Source: UBA822 sp965249775 (GTDB lineage Bacteria > Gemmatimonadota > Gemmatimonadetes > Longimicrobiales > Gaopeijiaceae). From it: a stretch of DNA of 64,000 nt. Positions within the stretch are counted from its first letter, which is position 1; the number at the start of each line of letters is the position of its first letter. The notes beneath the pieces are model-generated. The model had not been told where the DNA came from, did not search any database, and saw nothing but the letters and a program-made list of their open reading frames with translations. Below are positions 59,846 to 64,000 of the stretch, one piece after another. The DNA lies in assembly GCA_965249775.1 (NCBI GenBank), contig OZ252253.1:4216001-4280000 (forward strand), in the 5' to 3' direction. The position numbers were made by a program, and so were the translations under genes.

Positions 59846-61176
59846 TCGGATCAAGGTTGACGAGCGTTTTCGGCGTTTTGGCCGCGTTGGCGATGGTCCT
59901 TGGTGGACCCGCTCCCGCTTCAGCTCAAACCGGCGAGTCCCTCGCCGTCCGCGGCCCGGATGACTCCTCTCTCTCGTTGCCCGTCGGGCGGTCGCGCGGG
60001 TACGCGACGGTGCCTTACCGGGCATTGCGTCAACTGGGTTGGGCGATCGAATTGGATCCATCTCGACTCCGCGCACAACTCGGCTCGGACGGGCCTGTGG
60101 TCGAGTTTTCGTTGGGCAGCCCGCTCTTCCGTTGGGACGGAGAGCTGCTCCAATTCGTGAACCCGCCCTTTTCCGGCGCGGGCTCTTTTCAGATTCCGCT
60201 CCAGTTCGTGATCGACTTCCTTCCGGCCAGGGCGAGCGAGACCTACGCTTTCTCACCGGACGAAAGGGCTCTCGAGATCCTCGACGCATCCCTTTGGCCA
60301 CAAGGCGATGCAGAGGCGCTGCAAGATGTGGAGACGCTGCAAGATCAAGATGTGGAGACGTTGCAAGTGGAGACGGTGCCCTTGGGGGTCACGATTCTTT
60401 CCGCACGAGCGCCACAGCAGAACTTGGCTGAGCCGGAGGACCTCCAAAAACGAGTCGTCGTGATCGATCCGGGCCACGGGGGTGGAGACCCGGGTGCCAC
60501 GGGTAATGGTGGGCGCCGGGAAAAGGATATCGCACTGGCCATCGGGCGTTATCTGGAGCAGGAACTGAGGGGGGAAGAGGACCTCGAGGTATACATGACT
60601 CGTGACCGGGACGTGCTGGTTCCACTCTTGGAGCGCGGTCCGCAGGCCACCCTCTGGAAGGGAACTCGCAACGGTGTCTTCATATCCGTTCACGTGAATT
60701 CTTCCCCGTCGAGCCCCTCGGTACGCGGGTTCGAGACGTACTTTCTGTCTCCGGCCCGCACGGAACACGAGGCAAGGGTGGCCGCGATCGAGAGTAGGCC
60801 GTTCCAGCGCGAGGCCGAGTCGGACGGTGGTGACGTGGAGGATTTGGATCTGGACTTCATCCTGGGAGACCTCGAGAAATTCGATCACCAACATTGGTCG
60901 TCCCTTCTCGCAGAGGGGATTCAGGCGGAGCTGGAGGACGTACATCCCGGACCCAACCGAGGTGTGAAGCAGGGCCCGTTTGCGGTGATCACCAACACTC
61001 TCATGCCGGCGGTGTTGGTGGAAGTGGGGTTCATTTCGAACCGTGAGGAGGAGCGCGTCCTTTCCCGAGCGGCATTCCAACGCGAGGTGGCCGAGGCGCT
61101 CGCGAGCGGAGTCCGGGCTTTCTTCGAACGGTACCCGCCGGGGCAAGGGGTCGCGGTTGTGGGTCCTCCGCGGTGA
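59842..61176 (+). CDS. N-acetylmuramoyl-L-alanine amidase, exported
   Basis: 444 residues from ATG 59842. A signal peptide ends in ASAQ. Residues about 33-145 resemble AMIN or copper-amine-oxidase-like N-terminal domains (YATVPYRALRQLGWAIEL). Residues about 158-175 hold a short direct repeat (DVETLQ twice, then VETVP). The Amidase_3 domain (205-435) has the zinc ligands in order: His in DPGHGGGDPGA near 212, Glu in GGRREKDIAL, His in ISVHVNSS, and Glu in VEVGFISN. It cleaves the amide between MurNAc and L-alanine of peptidoglycan in the periplasm. Overlaps smpB and the next lipoprotein gene by four bases each, indicating one transcript. Confidence 0.92.
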   Translation: MIGSRLTSVFGVLAALAMVLGGPAPASAQTGESLAVRGPDDSSLSLPVGRSRGYATVPYRALRQLGWAIELDPSRLRAQLGSDGPVVEFSLGSPLFRWDGELLQFVNPPFSGAGSFQIPLQFVIDFLPARASETYAFSPDERALEILDASLWPQGDAEALQDVETLQDQDVETLQVETVPLGVTILSARAPQQNLAEPEDLQKRVVVIDPGHGGGDPGATGNGGRREKDIALAIGRYLEQELRGEEDLEVYMTRDRDVLVPLLERGPQATLWKGTRNGVFISVHVNSSPSSPSVRGFETYFLSPARTEHEARVAAIESRPFQREAESDGGDVEDLDLDFILGDLEKFDHQHWSSLLAEGIQAELEDVHPGPNRGVKQGPFAVITNTLMPAVLVEVGFISNREEERVLSRAAFQREVAEALASGVRAFFERYPPGQGVAVVGPPR

Positions 61177-62576
61177 GATTCTCCGTTCCGAGACGCGTCG
61201 TGGTCTTCGCGACGGTGGGATCGGGGCTTTTTGCGAGCTGCGCCTTCAACAACACCCTCTATAACGCCGAGGCCTTGTACCGGGAGGCCGAGGACTTGCG
61301 CTTGACCGGGCAGGAGTCGGCGGTCCGGGAGCGGTACCAGGATGTCGTCGCCAAGGCCACCAAGGGGTACGAGTCCGACGAGGACGGCGGAGGGGCCGAT
61401 GATGCCCTCCTCCTCATCGCCAAGGCCCAGCTTCGCTTGGGTGAGATTCAGGAAGCGAACCGGGCGCTGGAGCGGGCCCTCCAAATCAGTGACGATCCCG
61501 ACGTGGGGGCGCAGGCCGTCCTGTACCAAGGCGCGGCTGCGGTAGCGGCCGGAGAGACGGCTCGGGGGATCGCGCTTCTCGACGAAGCGCTCGTCGCCAT
61601 TGACGAGCCGATCCATCGGGCAGAGGGTTATCTCTGGCGGGCCCGTGCCCAGCTTGAACAAGGGATGGTCGAGCAGGGGTGGCAGGATCTGGACCGGGCT
61701 GCTGAGGCCCATAGCGGCCATGTCGTGCAGGCGGACCTCGAGCGCGTCGCTTGGGGATTTGCCCTGCCGGATTCGGCTCGCATCCATCAGGGAATCCAGG
61801 CGCTGCTCCGCACGAGGCGGGCTCAAGTATTCGGGGACTCCATCCGTTCGCTCGTTCGACGGTTCGAGGACCGATGGGGCGCGGGAAGTGCCGTGGTCCT
61901 CTTGAACAACGCCGAAGGCTCGCAATGGTCCCGAGAAGAACGGGACCGTTTGGTGATGACCCGCGCCTGGCTCGCCTACGAGGCGGGGGATATGGGTCGA
62001 GCGAAGGAAGACGCTCGTCGGGTCGGAGCGGGCGTGGGAGAGCAGGCCTCGAGGGCGAGAGTGACGCTGGCGAGGTGGATGCTCGCCGAGGCGGAGGATG
62101 TGGCCGACCTGGCAGAGCTTCGGTCCGTTCTTCTCCCGGCAGTGACGTTGGAGGAGGCCCAAGCGCTATTGAACGCGATCCGTCGGGTAGAGCTTCTCTG
62201 GGAGTACGGCCTCGAGGGGGAGCCCATCGCCCTGATCGGCGCTGCTGAGATCTCACGAGATGTGCTGGCCGCTCGACGGCTCTCGACCGCGCTCTTCCAG
62301 GCCTATGCGGATCAGGCGCCCAACGCTCCGTGGTATGCCAAGGCGCTCCTCGCGGCCAGGGAACTGACGACCGATCCGGCGGAGCGGCATCTGCTCGACG
62401 AGCGGCTCAAGGCACTCCCCGAGGATCCCTATGTTCGCTATGCTCGTAGGGGTCACGATGTGCCTGAGCTCGGAGAGTTGGAGTACCGGCTTCAGGCGGA
62501 AATCGACCCAGTCATCGAGCGGGTCGATGAGGAACTGATCGCCCGGAGGCAGCTCACGGGCGTGCCGAGAGAGTAG
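61173..62576 (+). CDS. Tetratricopeptide-type helical lipoprotein
   Basis: 467 residues from GTG 61173 (GTGA overlap). The signal peptide has a lipobox, SGLFASC (Cys23). The mature part is an alpha-helical repeat protein: several Ala-rich pairs (DDALLLIAKAQLRLGEIQEANRALERAL and DLDRAAEAHSGHVVQ) resemble TPR, but the repeats are diverged. The role may be scaffold or envelope assembly. Its overlap with the amidase suggests a factor in cell-wall turnover. No named family. Confidence 0.8.
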   Translation: MRFSVPRRVVVFATVGSGLFASCAFNNTLYNAEALYREAEDLRLTGQESAVRERYQDVVAKATKGYESDEDGGGADDALLLIAKAQLRLGEIQEANRALERALQISDDPDVGAQAVLYQGAAAVAAGETARGIALLDEALVAIDEPIHRAEGYLWRARAQLEQGMVEQGWQDLDRAAEAHSGHVVQADLERVAWGFALPDSARIHQGIQALLRTRRAQVFGDSIRSLVRRFEDRWGAGSAVVLLNNAEGSQWSREERDRLVMTRAWLAYEAGDMGRAKEDARRVGAGVGEQASRARVTLARWMLAEAEDVADLAELRSVLLPAVTLEEAQALLNAIRRVELLWEYGLEGEPIALIGAAEISRDVLAARRLSTALFQAYADQAPNAPWYAKALLAARELTTDPAERHLLDERLKALPEDPYVRYARRGHDVPELGELEYRLQAEIDPVIERVDEELIARRQLTGVPRE

Positions 62577-62593
62577 GATCGATCGATACGAAG

Positions 62594-63571
62594 ATGCCTA
62601 CGAACAAGCCTACAGACGAATTACTGAGCCAAACCCTGTTCGGAGTGACATTTCACAATCCGGTGCTACTCGCCGCCGGAACGTGCGGATTCGGCGAGGA
62701 GCTTCGGGATGCGCTCGACCTCGAGGCCCTGGGCGGCATCGTCACGAAATCCGTGACGCTGGAACCTCGGCTGGGTAACCCGGCACCGCGCGTCGTGGAG
62801 GCCGGAAACGCCATGCTGAATTCGGTCGGTCTGGCGAACCCCGGCTTGGAACGTGTGTGCTCAGAGAAGCTTCCCTGGATGACGGAGCACCTTTCGGGTA
62901 TCCAGGTGTTCGTGAGCGTGGCGGGCCACACACCGGACGAGTACCGGCTAATTGTCGAGGGACTCGAGTCGGTCGGCGGCTTTCTCGGGTACGAGTTGAA
63001 CCTCTCCTGTCCCAACGACACGCGCCTGGGTGGGCTTCCCTTCGCCCTGGATCCCGAGGCTCTCCGTGGCGTCGTTGAAGACGTGCGGGGTCTGACTGAT
63101 CGGCCGCTCCTAGTGAAGCTCGCTCCCAACGTCCCGGACATCGGGCCCGTTGCGGAAGCAGCAGAGGACGCCGGTGCAGACGGAGTCACGCTGGTGAACA
63201 CGATGCCGGGCTTGGTCATCGACATCGCGTCGCGGAGCGCCGCCCTCGGCGCAGGCTCCGGCGGTCTGTCGGGGCCGGCGTTACGAGCCGTAGGGGTGCA
63301 CGCCGTGCATCGGGCACGCAAGTGCACGCACGTTCCGCTCCTTGGGGTCGGCGGAATCACATCAGCCGGGGACGCGATCCAGTATCTTTTGGCGGGCGCA
63401 TCTCTTGTCCAGGTCGGTACCGCCACCTTCGCCGATCCGAGGACCGCGCAGACGGTTGCCAAGGGGATCGCCCGGTACGGGGAGAAAATGGGAATGGAGA
63501 ACATTCAGGACTTGATCGGAGCGTACGAGCGAACGGATCGTCCCGTGCGCGTCTCAGGAGGGCCGCGCTGA
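62594..63571 (+). CDS. pyrD: Dihydroorotate dehydrogenase, class 1B catalytic subunit
   Basis: 325 residues from ATG 62594. FMN and substrate sites: VLLAAGTCGFGEEL, NSVGLANPGLE near 76, ELNLSCPN (Cys139 as base, the class 1 mark), VKLAPNVPDI and VGGITSAGDAIQYLLAGASLVQVGTA at 280-305. It oxidises dihydroorotate to orotate. Class 1B partners with PyrK (an iron-sulfur flavoprotein, NAD acceptor), which is not in the window. Its stop lies one base before pyrF, whose ribosome site (AGGAGG) is at its 3' end. Confidence 0.93.
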   Translation: MPTNKPTDELLSQTLFGVTFHNPVLLAAGTCGFGEELRDALDLEALGGIVTKSVTLEPRLGNPAPRVVEAGNAMLNSVGLANPGLERVCSEKLPWMTEHLSGIQVFVSVAGHTPDEYRLIVEGLESVGGFLGYELNLSCPNDTRLGGLPFALDPEALRGVVEDVRGLTDRPLLVKLAPNVPDIGPVAEAAEDAGADGVTLVNTMPGLVIDIASRSAALGAGSGGLSGPALRAVGVHAVHRARKCTHVPLLGVGGITSAGDAIQYLLAGASLVQVGTATFADPRTAQTVAKGIARYGEKMGMENIQDLIGAYERTDRPVRVSGGPR

Positions 63572-63572
63572 C

Positions 63573-64000
63573 ATGGCCCAGGTCATTGTCGCACTCGACG
63601 TTCCGACGCTGGACCGGGCCATGGATCTAGTGGATTCCCTCGGGGAAGGGACCGATTTCTATAAGGTGGGGCTCGAGCTCTTCACCCAGGAGGGCCCTTC
63701 CGTGGTCCGAGCGCTCAGAGGGAGGGACAAGCGCATCCTGCTCGACCTCAAGCTGCACGATATCCCGAACACGGTGGCGCGGGCCGTCGGCGGTGCGCAG
63801 GATCTCGGTGTCGACCTCTTGACCCTTCATGCGACGGGCGGACGGCGCATGATGGAGGCTGCGGCCGAGGCGGCCGGAGATAATCTCACGCTCCTCGGAG
63901 TCACCGTGCTGACGTCGATGACCGCGTCCGACGTGGGGGACTCGTGGGGCCGAGCCGTGGACTCGCTCGAGGAGGAGGTCGTGCGCTTGGCACGGCTCGC
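63573..64000 (+). CDS. pyrF: Orotidine 5'-phosphate decarboxylase, N-terminal part
   Basis: An open frame from ATG 63573 runs to the window edge, 142 codons without a stop, with AGGAGG upstream. It begins MAQVIVALDVPTLDRAMDLV and has the catalytic segment DLKLHDIPNT near 64-73 (Asp and Lys of the OMPDC site) and the HATGGRRMM helix. It makes UMP from OMP. Paired with pyrD as the last two steps of pyrimidine synthesis (orotate phosphoribosyltransferase lies elsewhere). The C-terminal half is beyond the window. Confidence 0.94.
   Translation, partial: MAQVIVALDVPTLDRAMDLVDSLGEGTDFYKVGLELFTQEGPSVVRALRGRDKRILLDLKLHDIPNTVARAVGGAQDLGVDLLTLHATGGRRMMEAAAEAAGDNLTLLGVTVLTSMTASDVGDSWGRAVDSLEEEVVRLARL

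Noticed and set aside
1..64000. CRISPR array, prophage, integrase or transposase
   Set aside because: No array of regular repeats and spacers, no phage gene and no transposase motif was seen.

Overview
The window is 64 kb of GC-rich, gene-dense bacterial chromosome. The gene set suggests Gemmatimonadota or a close relative: DUF2723 and family-39-type glycosyltransferases, VPS10/sortilin-like Asp-box proteins, class III cyclases joined to TolB/FlgO-like and TPR modules, CarboxypepD_reg TonB-dependent receptors, class II ribonucleotide reductase, and many GTG/TTG starts with ATGA or GTGA overlaps. This assignment is an inference from family content and recall, not from a search. No rRNA, tRNA, CRISPR array, transposase or phage gene was recognised.

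Layout. 1-4.3 kb: a partial exported Asp-box protein, a HEAT-repeat protein with a long heptad-repeat tract, and an alpha/beta hydrolase. 4.3-9.2 kb: a DUF2723 membrane protein, a MoeB/ThiF-rhodanese protein and NDH-2. 9.2-13.6 kb (minus strand): a fused E1 alpha/beta 2-oxoacid dehydrogenase and a DUF255/YyaL thioredoxin-like protein. 13.7-22 kb (plus strand): two small proteins, a DedA-CoaE-PHP triple fusion, a DHH phosphoesterase, a Fur regulator, a cardiolipin synthase, CcdA and an NHL-repeat protein. 22-38.5 kb: signalling and envelope genes, with three class III cyclases, a ceramidase-like lipoprotein, beta-barrel proteins, a TonB-dependent receptor, an ABC exporter, gamma-glutamyltransferase and an M20 amidohydrolase. 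38.6-42.4 kb: murQ-anmK-glycosyltransferase operon. 43-48.4 kb: class II RNR behind a promoter with paired NrdR boxes, then an AAA+ unfoldase with a receiver domain. 48.4-64 kb: housekeeping genes (sufE, rocD, YggX, DksA-like, RNase D, pgi, smpB, an amidase, pyrD, the start of pyrF) among repeat-bearing intergenic regions.

The most unusual items are: (i) a protein that joins a cytosolic class III cyclase, one membrane helix, two periplasmic Ig-like domains and a TonB C-terminal domain, overlapping the start of a TonB-dependent receptor gene; (ii) that receptor has lost its 3' end and abuts an Omp85-type barrel gene that has lost its 5' end, which looks like a deletion scar; (iii) DedA, dephospho-CoA kinase and PHP phosphoesterase in one reading frame; (iv) a dispersed intergenic repeat family, including a 305-bp element with about 32-bp inverted ends; (v) in-frame micro-tandem repeats in the linkers or leader regions of many unrelated genes, including a roughly 90-residue acidic insert in the RNR.

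Genes appear to cooperate in several places: murQ and anmK in cell-wall sugar recycling, pyrD and pyrF in pyrimidine synthesis, and the cyclase-TonB protein with its receptor in possible transmembrane signalling. Convergent neighbours are packed to within a few bases or overlap, which fits a compact genome.
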